Positions 16,215 through 24,798 of a stretch of DNA of 64,000 nucleotides are shown here, piece after piece. The stretch's first letter is position 1. Each line of letters starts with the position of its first letter. This stretch comes from Brucepastera parasyntrophica (GTDB lineage: Bacteria; Spirochaetota; Spirochaetia; Treponematales; Treponemataceae). The notes below the pieces were generated by a model. The model had not been told where the DNA came from. It was given only the letters and a program-made list of their open reading frames with translations, and did not search any database. A program made the translations under genes and the position numbers. The DNA lies in assembly GCF_022376835.1 (NCBI RefSeq), contig NZ_CP084606.1, positions 1,110,501 to 1,174,500 of the forward strand. Direction: 5' to 3'.

Positions 16215-17212
16215 AATACGCCCCCCATTATCAGCCGCCGCAATATCCAGGCTCCGCAGGCCAGCGCAAGGGTAAATAAAACAAATATATGGTCGAGGGA
16301 TTCCTCGACGGACTGCGTCCAGGAAGTATCAGCAAGCGGAATAGTATTTCCCATGCGCATAAAAACCGATTCAAGCATTTCGCTGTTCCTTGCCCGTATA
16401 TAAGTACCGCCGGCTTTTTGGGCGACATCCATCAGTGTTTTTTCATCGTAATCAGAATCCAGGAATCCGCTATAGCGCCTTCCGGTATTCGGGTCCGTAT
16501 ATTCAATTGCGGTTTCACCCGTACTGCCTATACCGGCAACAAAGAGATGTATATTATTTTCAGGATAAATACCTGCAGCAGTGGACGGGTTTATTTCACC
16601 GGTATTACTCTCGCCGTCAGTCAAAAGTATGACGTATGCATTGCCCGATGAACGGTATATCAGATGGGCTGCGGCTACCGCAAGGCCCATACCAATTGCC
16701 GTCCCGTCGCCAAGCTCTCCGGGGACAAGAGATTCAAGCCGGTTAATGAAAACATAATGATCAATAGTAGGAGGAATAAGAAGCGCAGCTTCGGACCCGA
16801 AGGCTACAAGACCAAAAGATTCACCCGGCCTGGTTTCAGTGAATTCTTTTATATAACGGAGTGCGGTGTCAATTCTGGTTTGTCCGTCTTCTGTATATGC
16901 CGCCATTGACGGGCTTATATCAATAACAAATATAATTGCGGCTCCTCTGCCCGAGTATATTGGTTCCTGGCGGAGCCGGACCGGTCCGGAGAGGGCAATG
17001 ATGGCGCAGACAAAAGCTGCAATTAATGTAAAAACTGAAAACCAGGAAGCAAATTGCAGAAAGGGAGCCTTCCACGTAAAGGCCATTCCCTGCCAGTCAC
17101 AGAAAGTAAGAGGGAATTCTATTTTTTTTAGTATTCCGTATTTCCGGAGGAGAAAAAACAGGGGGACAAGCAGAATTAACAATAAAAAAACCGGACGTGA
17201 AAAATCAGGCAT
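16211..17212 (-). CDS. BatA-like VWA-domain membrane protein
   Basis: The 333-residue protein has the same layout as its neighbour: two N-terminal helices, a VWA domain with MIDAS motif DISPSM and VILLTDGESNTG, and a final transmembrane helix near residues 310-328. The start MPDFSRPV at 17212 is preferred because AGGAG lies ten bases upstream. A start at 17239 would lie deep in the upstream gene. The pair of VWA proteins is expected to form a metal-dependent membrane complex remodelled by the MoxR ATPase of the operon. Confidence 0.85.
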   Translation of the reverse strand: MPDFSRPVFLLLILLVPLFFLLRKYGILKKIEFPLTFCDWQGMAFTWKAPFLQFASWFSVFTLIAAFVCAIIALSGPVRLRQEPIYSGRGAAIIFVIDISPSMAAYTEDGQTRIDTALRYIKEFTETRPGESFGLVAFGSEAALLIPPTIDHYVFINRLESLVPGELGDGTAIGMGLAVAAAHLIYRSSGNAYVILLTDGESNTGEINPSTAAGIYPENNIHLFVAGIGSTGETAIEYTDPNTGRRYSGFLDSDYDEKTLMDVAQKAGGTYIRARNSEMLESVFMRMGNTIPLADTSWTQSVEESLDHIFVLFTLALACGAWILRRLIMGGVL

Positions 17213-18116
17213 GTGGCTGTATCTCCTGATCGGGTTCATTTACTGCGTTTTCCGTTTGAAGCAACAGTTGCCTTATGTCATGAATCCGGTCTTTGCGCAT
17301 ATCGGGAAAAGGCCGGCCGCTGAATCGTATCATATCCATTTCTTCAAACATTTTCAGCAGAGAATCGGAAATGGCATCGGGGATATGAAAAAAGACAAAC
17401 TTGATTTCCGCAGCAATTTCAGGACCGGTTGACGAAAGAAGGGAAAGAGGATCATTCCGGCATAACAAGCCGAAGTAATTTCTCATTACCCGTGACAATT
17501 GCGCATACCATTCTGCCTGCGGCTGTTTCCGTATCTTTTTTTCAAGCTTACGCATAGCTTTCATTGTTTTTTTGAAGCGGACCCGGTTTATCCGCGCAGA
17601 CGCAGTTATTGTGCGGGCTATAATCAATTTTCTGAAGACAATAATCAGCACCATAATTATAACACATGAAGCTGCAATAGTTCCGTATATCAAATATGTT
17701 GTTCCGGGAACAAGAAGAGGCCGTCTCGGAGGAGCAAGAACAGCCATGCCTGTTTTTTCCATTAATGACGCAATCTGAAATGCAGGAGGAAGGATACGGA
17801 CATTGTTCACAAAAAATGGCGGGAGCTGGAGAACGCCGGTCTTCCATGGCGTAAAATTGATGGAAACAGTTATATCCGGTCCGTTTTTCTGGATGGTTAT
17901 TGAATGAATGGTTGCATCAGGAGAAGAAGGTAATGATTCGGGAGGCAGCATTACCGGAAAAATCTGTTCCGCAGCAGAATCGAAAGAATCGGTCGCAAAC
18001 CGGCACTCAGCGATATCACCAATAAAAACTTCCTGGGGAATAAGTGTTACCGGCCATAGCATAAAGAGAATGGAAAAGAAAAGTACGGGCAAAAGAATCA
18101 GCTTTTTTTTTCCCAT
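17205..18116 (-). CDS. DUF4381-like membrane protein of the Bat operon
   Basis: The 303-residue protein has a signal peptide, an extracytoplasmic beta domain of about 100 residues, a transmembrane helix (about 143-163) and a basic cytoplasmic tail. The tail contains WYAQLSRVMRNYFGLLCRNDP, which resembles the DUF4381-type proteins that sit between DUF58 and VWA genes in MoxR operons. Identification rests on position and architecture, because the sequence is divergent. It starts three bases after the DUF58 stop and overlaps batA by eight bases. Confidence 0.55.
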   Translation of the reverse strand: MGKKKLILLPVLFFSILFMLWPVTLIPQEVFIGDIAECRFATDSFDSAAEQIFPVMLPPESLPSSPDATIHSITIQKNGPDITVSINFTPWKTGVLQLPPFFVNNVRILPPAFQIASLMEKTGMAVLAPPRRPLLVPGTTYLIYGTIAASCVIIMVLIIVFRKLIIARTITASARINRVRFKKTMKAMRKLEKKIRKQPQAEWYAQLSRVMRNYFGLLCRNDPLSLLSSTGPEIAAEIKFVFFHIPDAISDSLLKMFEEMDMIRFSGRPFPDMRKDRIHDIRQLLLQTENAVNEPDQEIQPHA

Positions 18117-18119
18117 ATT

Positions 18120-19004
18120 TTACTCCCGTGTATTTTTACTGCGGCGGTCAGAGAAAAAAGATGAAAACTTGTACACCGCATCATCACCGGTTGAAAGAAT
18201 AAGAGGCGAGACATTCCGCCGGAGACATATGTGTTTCCAGCGCATAAGAGATTCTTTCTGATCCCTCTCCCATTGACTTCTGAAAGTCTTTGAACCGGTA
18301 GGAAAGCTCTTGTGCATGCCCATCTCCGGATCAGCTACATCCAGGAAGCCGGAATCAGGAAAGGGAAAAGAAGCCGGAGGCGTTATTCTGACCGCGATTA
18401 CGTCATGTTTTCTGGCGAGAAGTCCAAGGCTTTTTTCATATCCGGAAATTCTGAAATCGGAAATAATCACTACCAGGGATCTGGAACGGAGGATCTTTGC
18501 AGTTCCCGCCAATGCATTTGCCAGCGCGGACCCGGGTTCACCGGAAGATGTTCTCTCTAGCGCTGATAATACTGTAAGCACATAATCCCTGCCCTGTCTG
18601 GGACTGAAAATCTTTTCCACTGAAGCTCCGAAAGAAACAGCACCCAGGGGACAGGCATTCTGTTCGGCGGCAAAGGCAAGCAAAGCCGCCGTTTCCAGGG
18701 CTTTTTCCCATCCTGATACGGGTCCGGCAATACTGTTCATTGACAGGGACGCATCCACCACAAGAAACAGGGTTAAATCGCGTTCTTCGCGGAAAATTTT
18801 TACAAAGGGTTTACCGCTCCGGGCGGTAACATTTCTGTCAATAAAACGGATATCATCGCCGGGTTCATATTCACGCACGCTGTCGAATTCCATGCCCTGG
18901 CCCCGGAAACGCGACAAAAACCATCCGGAAAGCATTCCTTCGGAAATGGAGAACGCGGCAAGTTTTAAATATTTAGCCCGTGCGGCAATATACGATTTTT
19001 CCAT
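18120..19004 (-). CDS. DUF58-domain protein
   Basis: The 294-residue protein has the DUF58 core: SRFRGQGMEFDSVREYEPGD, DDIRFIDRNVTARSGKPFVK and a VWA-like fold opening with VVDASLSMN. No signal or membrane helix is seen, so it is cytosolic. DUF58 proteins are the standard partner of MoxR ATPases and VWA proteins. It lies 13 bases downstream of moxR and three bases before the DUF4381-like gene, which marks a single transcript. Confidence 0.88.
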   Translation of the reverse strand: MEKSYIAARAKYLKLAAFSISEGMLSGWFLSRFRGQGMEFDSVREYEPGDDIRFIDRNVTARSGKPFVKIFREERDLTLFLVVDASLSMNSIAGPVSGWEKALETAALLAFAAEQNACPLGAVSFGASVEKIFSPRQGRDYVLTVLSALERTSSGEPGSALANALAGTAKILRSRSLVVIISDFRISGYEKSLGLLARKHDVIAVRITPPASFPFPDSGFLDVADPEMGMHKSFPTGSKTFRSQWERDQKESLMRWKHICLRRNVSPLILSTGDDAVYKFSSFFSDRRSKNTRE

Positions 19005-19017
19005 AGTGTGACTTCCA

Positions 19018-20034
19018 TCAGGGAAGCGGAATTATTTCAAGGATTCCGCTTATGATTTCATCCGCAGAAAGATTGTCCGCCCCGGCCTCATAAGACAGCA
19101 CAAGCCGGTGTCTGAGTACGGGTAATGCAACAGCCTTAATATCTTCCGGCAGAACAAAATTCCGGCCTTCAAAAAAAGCATTTATCCTTGCGCACTGGCA
19201 CAGCGCAATGCTCGCTCTGGGTGACGCACCAAAAGAAATATATTTCAGGTAATCATCCCTGAGATGTCTGTCCCGGCGGGTTTCCGCCAGAGGCCGCGTT
19301 GCGGCGACAAGCGATACAATATATGAAACAAGAGCATCATCACAATGGACCGACTGAATATCCTCACGGATTTGAATAATATCATGGGTGCTTATTACAG
19401 CCGTTCTGCCGCTCTTCCTTTCTGCCGGGGACTCCGGAGACTGCAGTCCGTTTGTTATTCTTACTATTGAAGCTTCCTCATTCATAAGGGGATAGGGAAC
19501 AACCAGTTTGAGCAAAAAGCGGTCCAGTTCGGCCTCGGGAAGAGTATAGGTTCCTTCCTGCTCAATGGGGTTCTGGGTAGCCAGGACAAAAAAAGGTTCC
19601 GGAAGCGGATATGAATTTTCTCCTATTGTTATCTGATGTTCCGCCATGGCTTCAAGAAGCGCAGACTGGACCTTGGCAGGCGCCCGGTTTATTTCGTCCG
19701 CCAGGATCAGATTGGCAAAAACGGGGCCTTTTCTGACCGAAAAATCCCTTTTTGCGGGATCAAAAATGAGGGTGCCTATGAGATCGGCAGGGAGAAGATC
19801 CGGCGTAAACTGGATACGTTTAAAACTGAGGGAAGATAATTCCGCGAATGTCTTTACGGCAAGTGTTTTTGCCAGCCCGGGTACGCCTTCCAGCAGCACA
19901 TGGCCTCCGGCAATAACAGCCATAAGAATTCCGTCTATCAGTTTTTTCTGTCCAATAATCTTTTCCGCCATACCGTTTCGGTAGGCATTGACTATTTCCC
20001 TGCTTTTTTCAAACCCGGACTGTACATCGTTCAT
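19018..20034 (-). CDS. MoxR-family AAA+ ATPase
   Basis: This 338-residue AAA+ ATPase has Walker A GVPGLAKT, Walker B LILADEIN, sensor 1 FVLATQNP and the MoxR signature EGTYTLPEAELDRFLL, followed by the C-terminal lid with ASPRASIALCQ. MoxR ATPases act as chaperones that insert metal ions or assemble complexes through partner VWA proteins, and in other bacteria this cluster affects oxidative or envelope stress tolerance. It is the first gene of an eight-gene leftward operon, with its own promoter at 20069-20097. Confidence 0.93.
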   Translation of the reverse strand: MNDVQSGFEKSREIVNAYRNGMAEKIIGQKKLIDGILMAVIAGGHVLLEGVPGLAKTLAVKTFAELSSLSFKRIQFTPDLLPADLIGTLIFDPAKRDFSVRKGPVFANLILADEINRAPAKVQSALLEAMAEHQITIGENSYPLPEPFFVLATQNPIEQEGTYTLPEAELDRFLLKLVVPYPLMNEEASIVRITNGLQSPESPAERKSGRTAVISTHDIIQIREDIQSVHCDDALVSYIVSLVAATRPLAETRRDRHLRDDYLKYISFGASPRASIALCQCARINAFFEGRNFVLPEDIKAVALPVLRHRLVLSYEAGADNLSADEIISGILEIIPLP

Positions 20035-20068
20035 TTATATTTTCCTGAAAAAAAATTTACTGAATTTC

Positions 20069-20097
20069 ATTTTACGCGCCTTCGGGCAGATTGACAA
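20069..20097 (-). promoter_or_regulatory. Promoter of the moxR-bat operon
   Basis: On the minus strand TTGTCA (20092-20097), a 17-base spacer and TAAAAT (20069-20074) precede moxR by 34 bases. The -35 shares bases with a rightward TTGACA (20091-20096), so moxR and the aminotransferase gene may compete for polymerase. Confidence 0.55.
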
Positions 20098-20120
20098 CCG
20101 GGGGCCCTCCGTTGTATAGG
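20091..20120 (+). promoter_or_regulatory. Promoter-like element abutting the aminotransferase start
   Basis: TTGACA (20091-20096), an 18-base spacer and TATAGG (20115-20120) lie only nine bases before the ATG at 20130, so a transcript from here would have almost no leader. Confidence 0.4.
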
Positions 20121-20129
20121 ATAAGAACT

Positions 20130-21443
20130 ATGTCAAATTCGCAGCATATTCACCCTTTAGCCCAGGAGCTAAACACCATTCTGGCACCCTGTATCGCAGG
20201 CCGCCTGTTATCAGAACTCGGATCCCGACTGTATTTTCCGAAGGGAATAATCGCACAAAGCGCAGAAGCAAAAAAGTATGGAAAAACAGCTAACGCAACT
20301 ATCGGTATGGCGGTAAACCACGGCCAGCCTCTTATACTTTCAGCCCTGCAGGACCAGCTGCCTTCCCTGAGTCCGGGAGAAGCCGTGGGTTACGCGCCGA
20401 CCGCAGGAAATCCGGAACTTTGCCAAGTGTGGCTTGATTCTATTTATGAGAAAAACCCTTCACTGAAAGGATCACAGATAACAATGCCCATACTTGTCCC
20501 GGGACTGACCGCAGGCTTGTTCTATCTCGCGGATATGTTTCTTGATGATGATTCCGTTCTTTTAACGGGGGCTCCGGCATGGGATAACTATGTTCTCATA
20601 GCCGAAACGCGAAGGAACGCAACACTCAAAGGCTTTTCGATGTTCAAAGACGGTAAATTCGATATTTCCGGCTTCGGAGAGGCGGTAAGGGAGCAGGCCA
20701 AAACAGGTACGGTCCGGATGCTTCTTAATTTTCCCCAGAACCCGTCAGGATATACACCGACGAAAACGGAAGCCGCGGAAATAGTAAAAATCATAACGGA
20801 AACTGCGGAAGACGGCGCCGATGTTCTTGTCTGGTGCGATGACGCATATTTTGATCTCGATTACGAAAACGATATAGAACCCCAGTCTCTTTTTGCATAT
20901 CTTGCAAACGCGCATGAGCGTGTTCTTGCCGTTAAAATTGACGGTCCGACAAAGGAAGACTATGTGTGGGGATTGCGTACGGGATTTCTGACCTTTGGCT
21001 CAAAAGGAATGAATAAAGAACAATACGACGCTCTGATTAAAAAATTTACCGGTGCGATCCGCTGTTCGGTTTCCTGTACCGCAACGCCGTCCCAGTCTCT
21101 TCTGCTGAAAACGATATCGGACTCAAGGACTGAACAGGAAAAAAAGGCTTTCAAGGAGCTCCTGAAAGAACGCTATCAGGTTGTGAGAAAATTTATAGAT
21201 TCACATAAAGATAGTACCGTACTTGAGGCTCTGCCCTTTAATTCAGGCTATTTTATGAGCATAAAATGCAAGGGCATCGCGGCAGAGGAACTCAGGCAGA
21301 AATTGCTGCATGAACACGGGATCGGAACAGTCTCCATAGATGAACGTCATCTCCGTGTGGCTTTTTCCTCGGTGGATACTGAAAAAATTGAAATGGTATA
21401 CAATACCATATTCAGTACTGCGGAAGAACTCCGGAAAAAATAA
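20130..21443 (+). CDS. Class I/II pyridoxal-phosphate aminotransferase
   Basis: The 437-residue protein has the fold-type I layout: AVNHGQPLILSAL near the N-terminus, YAPTAGNPELCQVWLD, LNFPQNPSGYTPT (the Asn that contacts PLP), WCDDAYFDLDYEND (Asp and Tyr for the cofactor ring) and a probable Schiff-base Lys within AVKIDGPTKEDYVWGLRTGF. It transfers amino groups between an amino acid and a 2-oxo acid, but the substrate is not evident. The start at 20130 is chosen because AGGA precedes it. A deletion copy of the dispersed repeat begins two bases after the stop. Confidence 0.8.
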   Translation: MSNSQHIHPLAQELNTILAPCIAGRLLSELGSRLYFPKGIIAQSAEAKKYGKTANATIGMAVNHGQPLILSALQDQLPSLSPGEAVGYAPTAGNPELCQVWLDSIYEKNPSLKGSQITMPILVPGLTAGLFYLADMFLDDDSVLLTGAPAWDNYVLIAETRRNATLKGFSMFKDGKFDISGFGEAVREQAKTGTVRMLLNFPQNPSGYTPTKTEAAEIVKIITETAEDGADVLVWCDDAYFDLDYENDIEPQSLFAYLANAHERVLAVKIDGPTKEDYVWGLRTGFLTFGSKGMNKEQYDALIKKFTGAIRCSVSCTATPSQSLLLKTISDSRTEQEKKAFKELLKERYQVVRKFIDSHKDSTVLEALPFNSGYFMSIKCKGIAAEELRQKLLHEHGIGTVSIDERHLRVAFSSVDTEKIEMVYNTIFSTAEELRKK

Positions 21444-21444
21444 A

Positions 21445-21518
21445 ATTTCCCGTGGAATTGGCCTCGGGCTTGATATCATAGAACCTGAGGGGTATTAACC
21501 CTCACCACGAATAAAACA
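21445..21518 (+). repeat. Dispersed palindromic repeat, internally deleted copy (R1)
   Basis: The left part (TCCCGTGGAATTGG...GAACCT) and right part (GGGGTATTAACCCTCACCAC, GAATAAAAC) match the two halves of the long copy at 50368-50537 in the same orientation. The middle of roughly 70 bases is missing. It begins two bases after the aminotransferase stop codon. Confidence 0.7.
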
Positions 21519-21546
21519 GGTATACCGACGCGGAATAAACCCTGCG

Positions 21547-22044
21547 TCAGTATAATTCGTTTTTTTCTTCAGTCAAAAACAATTCTATGTCGGAAATAAC
21601 AGGAAGGCTTTCGTAGGTTGGCTTTTTTTTGCCGCTGTGGGCTTTGTCATATTCCATAGCCTGCTGGAATAATTCTTTGGTATAGTCAGCCAGAATCTGG
21701 ATGTTTGCCTTGAAGTTGCTCAGAGCCATAACCCGGAAAACCTTATTTGAATCATCACCATCGGCAATGGAAGGACGGAAGTTCATGCCGGGCAATACTT
21801 CCGCACGAACAAGATAGATAAACTGTGCCAGCGCATAGATATAGTAATACAGATCGTCAATATAAAATCCCTGTTCTTCAAAAACCTCGGTATGTGACAT
21901 AAGTTCATTGATTTTATGCGAAAGAACCGTATCAGACATCACCCCCGCCAAAAGGGGGCTGATAAAGCGGGTTTCAATATTAGTATTGTAATGGTCAGCT
22001 ATTTTAAAAATCGTTTCCTGAATATTAGGATCTTTAACTAACAT
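21547..22044 (-). CDS. Conserved-looking hypothetical protein
   Basis: The 165-residue acidic, soluble protein is helical with aromatic-rich segments (GFYIDDLYYYIYALAQFIYL) and no recognised domain. The start MLVKDPN at 22044 gives a compact protein. A TTG start at 22080 in the same frame is also possible, and neither has an ideal ribosome site. It is convergent with the aminotransferase gene across a repeat, and divergent from the solute-binding lipoprotein gene. Function unknown. Confidence 0.55.
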   Translation of the reverse strand: MLVKDPNIQETIFKIADHYNTNIETRFISPLLAGVMSDTVLSHKINELMSHTEVFEEQGFYIDDLYYYIYALAQFIYLVRAEVLPGMNFRPSIADGDDSNKVFRVMALSNFKANIQILADYTKELFQQAMEYDKAHSGKKKPTYESLPVISDIELFLTEEKNELY

Positions 22045-22073
22045 ACTTAGAAATATACACTCCCCGGAACGGA

Positions 22074-22103
22074 TTGACAACCTTCCTCATATCCTCATAG
22101 AGT
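22074..22103 (+). promoter_or_regulatory. Promoter-like element abutting the solute-binding protein start
   Basis: TTGACA (22074-22079), an 18-base spacer and TAGAGT (22098-22103) end six bases before the ATG at 22110. No Shine-Dalgarno motif is present, which fits a leaderless mRNA. Confidence 0.45.
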
Positions 22104-22109
22104 AGTTTT

Positions 22110-23351
22110 ATGAAAAAGATAGCTTTTTTATGCGTCCTTGTCATGATTTTTGCCTCCTGCGGCAGCAATCATTCAAATATAGCCCTTATCTGGACAAATC
22201 AGCCGGAATTTGCCCTTTATGCCGAGCAGTTTAATAAAAACCAGTCAAAATACAAGGTCGTTGTTGAATACAGGGAAAACCCTGCGGTAGATCTTATCAA
22301 TACAAAACAGCCTCCCGACATTGTTATCGGCCCCTGGCTGAAAGGTGAACGGGCGAGAGCAAAACTGGTCCCGGTAAACTATCTGTTTGATGAATATAAA
22401 ATCAATTCCCGGCTTTTTTACGGCCGGCTCCTTGACCTGGGGAATATCAGGGGAAAGCAATATCTCCTGCCGGTCAGTTTCAATCTGCCCGCCATAATCT
22501 TTTCCCCGGAACAGGCGCAGCTGATCCCCAATGATTTTGCGCTTTCCCTTGAAGAAATCAAAAACATTTCGGGAGAATTCAATATCGAGCGGCAGGGAGT
22601 ATATACCCGAATGGGTTTTTCACCCCGCTGGGACAGTGAATTTCTATATCTGACGGCCCAGCTGATGAACGCAGGTTTTGAGGAAGCATCCCCTCTTTTC
22701 ACCTGGAACAAAACGGCTCTGGCTGAAACGATTTCCATGCTCCGGGACTGGACAAAGACTGTAAATACTTCCGTACAGGCGGAAGATGATTTTCAGTTCA
22801 AATATTTATATGATCCTCCCTATAAACTTATTACCGGAGGGAGAAACCTTTTTTCATATATGTCGAGCAATGACCTCTTTATATTACCCCAGGAAAAACT
22901 TGACGCAATCGACTTCCGCTGGATAACGGAAAAAAACCAGACGCCCATAACGGATGATATAATAAATATAGGGATTTGCAGAAAAGCGCAGCATTCGGAC
23001 GCCGCTGAAAGTTTTCTTATATGGTTTTTTAACGAAAAAACACAAAAAGAGCTGCTTGACCGAAGCAGGGAACTTGGAGCGGCGGATGAATCTTTTGGCA
23101 TTTCCGGCGGATTTTCCGCGCTGAAATCGGTAAACGAAAAGTATTTTCCCCTCTCATATCCTGTTCTGCTGGGTCATTTGCCTCCGGAAGAAACCCTTGT
23201 TACACCTAAAATTCTGCCGAACAGCTGGGAAGAACTTAAAAACGAAATCGTTATACCCTATCTGAAAGACGCGGTTTCTGCTTCTGACGGAGACGTAGAT
23301 GCAGTAATTCCGCTTGAAATGCGTATTTCAGCCTGGCTGAAAACACATTAG
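22110..23351 (+). CDS. Extracellular solute-binding lipoprotein
   Basis: The 413-residue protein has a lipoprotein signal (lipobox FASC, Cys17) and the architecture of a family 1 ABC solute-binding protein: an N-terminal lobe with IALIWTNQPEFALYAEQFN, PPDIVIGPW marking the ligand cleft, and ADDFQFKYLYDPP and NIGICRKAQHSDAAESFLIWF in the C-terminal part. Such proteins hand sugars or oligosaccharides to an importer. No permease or ATPase genes are adjacent, so the partner transporter is elsewhere or the protein has another role. The expected promoter ends six bases before the ATG. Confidence 0.8.
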   Translation: MKKIAFLCVLVMIFASCGSNHSNIALIWTNQPEFALYAEQFNKNQSKYKVVVEYRENPAVDLINTKQPPDIVIGPWLKGERARAKLVPVNYLFDEYKINSRLFYGRLLDLGNIRGKQYLLPVSFNLPAIIFSPEQAQLIPNDFALSLEEIKNISGEFNIERQGVYTRMGFSPRWDSEFLYLTAQLMNAGFEEASPLFTWNKTALAETISMLRDWTKTVNTSVQAEDDFQFKYLYDPPYKLITGGRNLFSYMSSNDLFILPQEKLDAIDFRWITEKNQTPITDDIINIGICRKAQHSDAAESFLIWFFNEKTQKELLDRSRELGAADESFGISGGFSALKSVNEKYFPLSYPVLLGHLPPEETLVTPKILPNSWEELKNEIVIPYLKDAVSASDGDVDAVIPLEMRISAWLKTH

Positions 23352-23442
23352 GACCGCTGAGCTTTCCATTATATGTAATAATCCATACTTTTTTCTAATC
23401 CCGCCGTCTCATTTTCCGATAATTTAAACGGAGGATGGACAC

Positions 23443-23835
23443 ATGGTGTCAAATATTGGTCCCCTGCGGACATTATCTTACAGCATGATAAACACTGTTT
23501 CTTCGGGCGGCAGGACTCATATCCCGGTTAATCCCAATCAGTATATGTATTCCCAGTTTCAGTACGTCTCCGGCGTGCCCGCCGCAAAGGGAGAAAACGG
23601 TGTCTCAATTGACAAACTCCGTATTCTGAACACGCTGATTGAAAACCTGGTCAGCATGAAACAGAAAAACATCCATCCTGAAATTTCCTCACAGGGCGAA
23701 ATGAGCGACGGCCAGATTGACGCATTAATCAAACAATATCAAACCCAAATCAAGAATGCTGTCGCAGCAGCTGAAAACCTTACCTACAAGCCGGTAATGC
23801 CTCAGACAGGCGCTGTACTTAATTTTACGGTCTGA
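23443..23835 (+). CDS. Hypothetical protein
   Basis: The 130-residue protein has no signal or membrane segment. It opens with a Ser/Pro/Tyr-rich part (NTVSSGGRTHIPVNPNQYMY), followed by a helical segment rich in Lys and Gln and a hydrophobic end (GAVLNFTV). I do not recognise it. GGAGG lies eight bases before the ATG, so it is very probably translated. Its position 91 bases after the solute-binding gene on the same strand leaves joint transcription open. Confidence 0.55.
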   Translation: MVSNIGPLRTLSYSMINTVSSGGRTHIPVNPNQYMYSQFQYVSGVPAAKGENGVSIDKLRILNTLIENLVSMKQKNIHPEISSQGEMSDGQIDALIKQYQTQIKNAVAAAENLTYKPVMPQTGAVLNFTV

Positions 23836-23931
23836 ACCCGGCCCGAAAAACTGATACATTCCATATATTTCATGGCTTTTTTTGTGAAAGCGCATAATTT
23901 GCCGGCGCAGAACCGCAATATTTTCATAAGC

Positions 23932-24699
23932 TCAGTATGAGATGGAAAAGGAAAAACCTCCCGGCACCGGGGCCACTGCCAGTTCATTTTTTTCAGCTTC
24001 TGGAGTACGGTGAACAAAGGGGATAAGCCAGCCATACAGGGACCCGATGAGTGCGCCGGCGAGAACATCGGTTACAAAATGATTCCCGGAAAGAACACGC
24101 GCTGCGGCGACAGAAGCCGCAAGGGTATAACCGCCTGCAATCAGCGGTATTCTCCATTTTGACTCGGGATATTCCGCCAGAAAGGTTACTGTCAGAAAGG
24201 TCGCGCCCAAAAATGCGTAAGCTGTGTGTCCGGACGGAAAACTATTATAATAATCATTTTCTTCTCCAGCGGGTATTTCACCGGAATATGTATATGGACG
24301 GTTTCTCGCAACACATAACTTAATCAAATCTTTCGTAGCCATAGTCAATAAAAAAGCTTCGGCATACATAACGCCATAGGTCGCGAGTACATCCAACTGT
24401 GTAATATTCCCTATCACCGAAATCGCGGGAATAACAAGAGCGGTATATGCTCCTATAGTACTGATAATATCCAGCGGTTTGTTATATGAAAACATCATAC
24501 TTCTGTCAAAAGCATTTATTGAATCTTTTTCTCCTGCCGGTCCCGGCGAAGGGTCAAATATAAACGTGGGAACCAGCATTCCGACCGCCGCGGTGCCTAA
24601 CAGAATATCTTTTGTAAGGCTGAGTTTGAATGCGCTGTCCGAAAATGCGTCTGCGCAGAACAAATATATACACATACAGATAATCACAGTTTTTTTCAT
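23932..24699 (-). CDS. PAP2-family membrane phosphatase
   Basis: The 255-residue protein has a signal-like first helix, several hydrophobic segments and the three-part PAP2 active site: KDLIKLCVARNRP, the central YNSFPSGHTAYAF, and ARVLSGNHFVTDV. These enzymes dephosphorylate lipid phosphates such as undecaprenyl diphosphate or phosphatidic acid at the outer face of the membrane. The catalytic His residues of motifs 2 and 3 are both present. It is monocistronic, convergent with the hypothetical gene at 23443. The exact lipid substrate cannot be read from sequence. Confidence 0.88.
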   Translation of the reverse strand: MKKTVIICMCIYLFCADAFSDSAFKLSLTKDILLGTAAVGMLVPTFIFDPSPGPAGEKDSINAFDRSMMFSYNKPLDIISTIGAYTALVIPAISVIGNITQLDVLATYGVMYAEAFLLTMATKDLIKLCVARNRPYTYSGEIPAGEENDYYNSFPSGHTAYAFLGATFLTVTFLAEYPESKWRIPLIAGGYTLAASVAAARVLSGNHFVTDVLAGALIGSLYGWLIPFVHRTPEAEKNELAVAPVPGGFSFSISY

Positions 24700-24738
24700 T
24701 TTCTGTTTCCCCGGAAAATTGTGTTTTAGTAAGAAGAG

Positions 24739-24784
24739 ATTTCAGAAAAGCCTGCCCGGAAAAAATAGGCGGCTTTCCTGAAAT
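24739..24784 (-). terminator. Hairpin downstream of the ABC transporter operon
   Basis: ATTTCAGAAAAGCC (24739-24752) and GGCTTTCCTGAAAT (24771-24784) pair over 14 bp with one mismatch, just past the permease stop on the minus strand. The following U-tract is weak (CTCTTCTT), so efficiency is uncertain. Confidence 0.5.
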
Positions 24785-24798
24785 ACGGCGGCAAAAGA

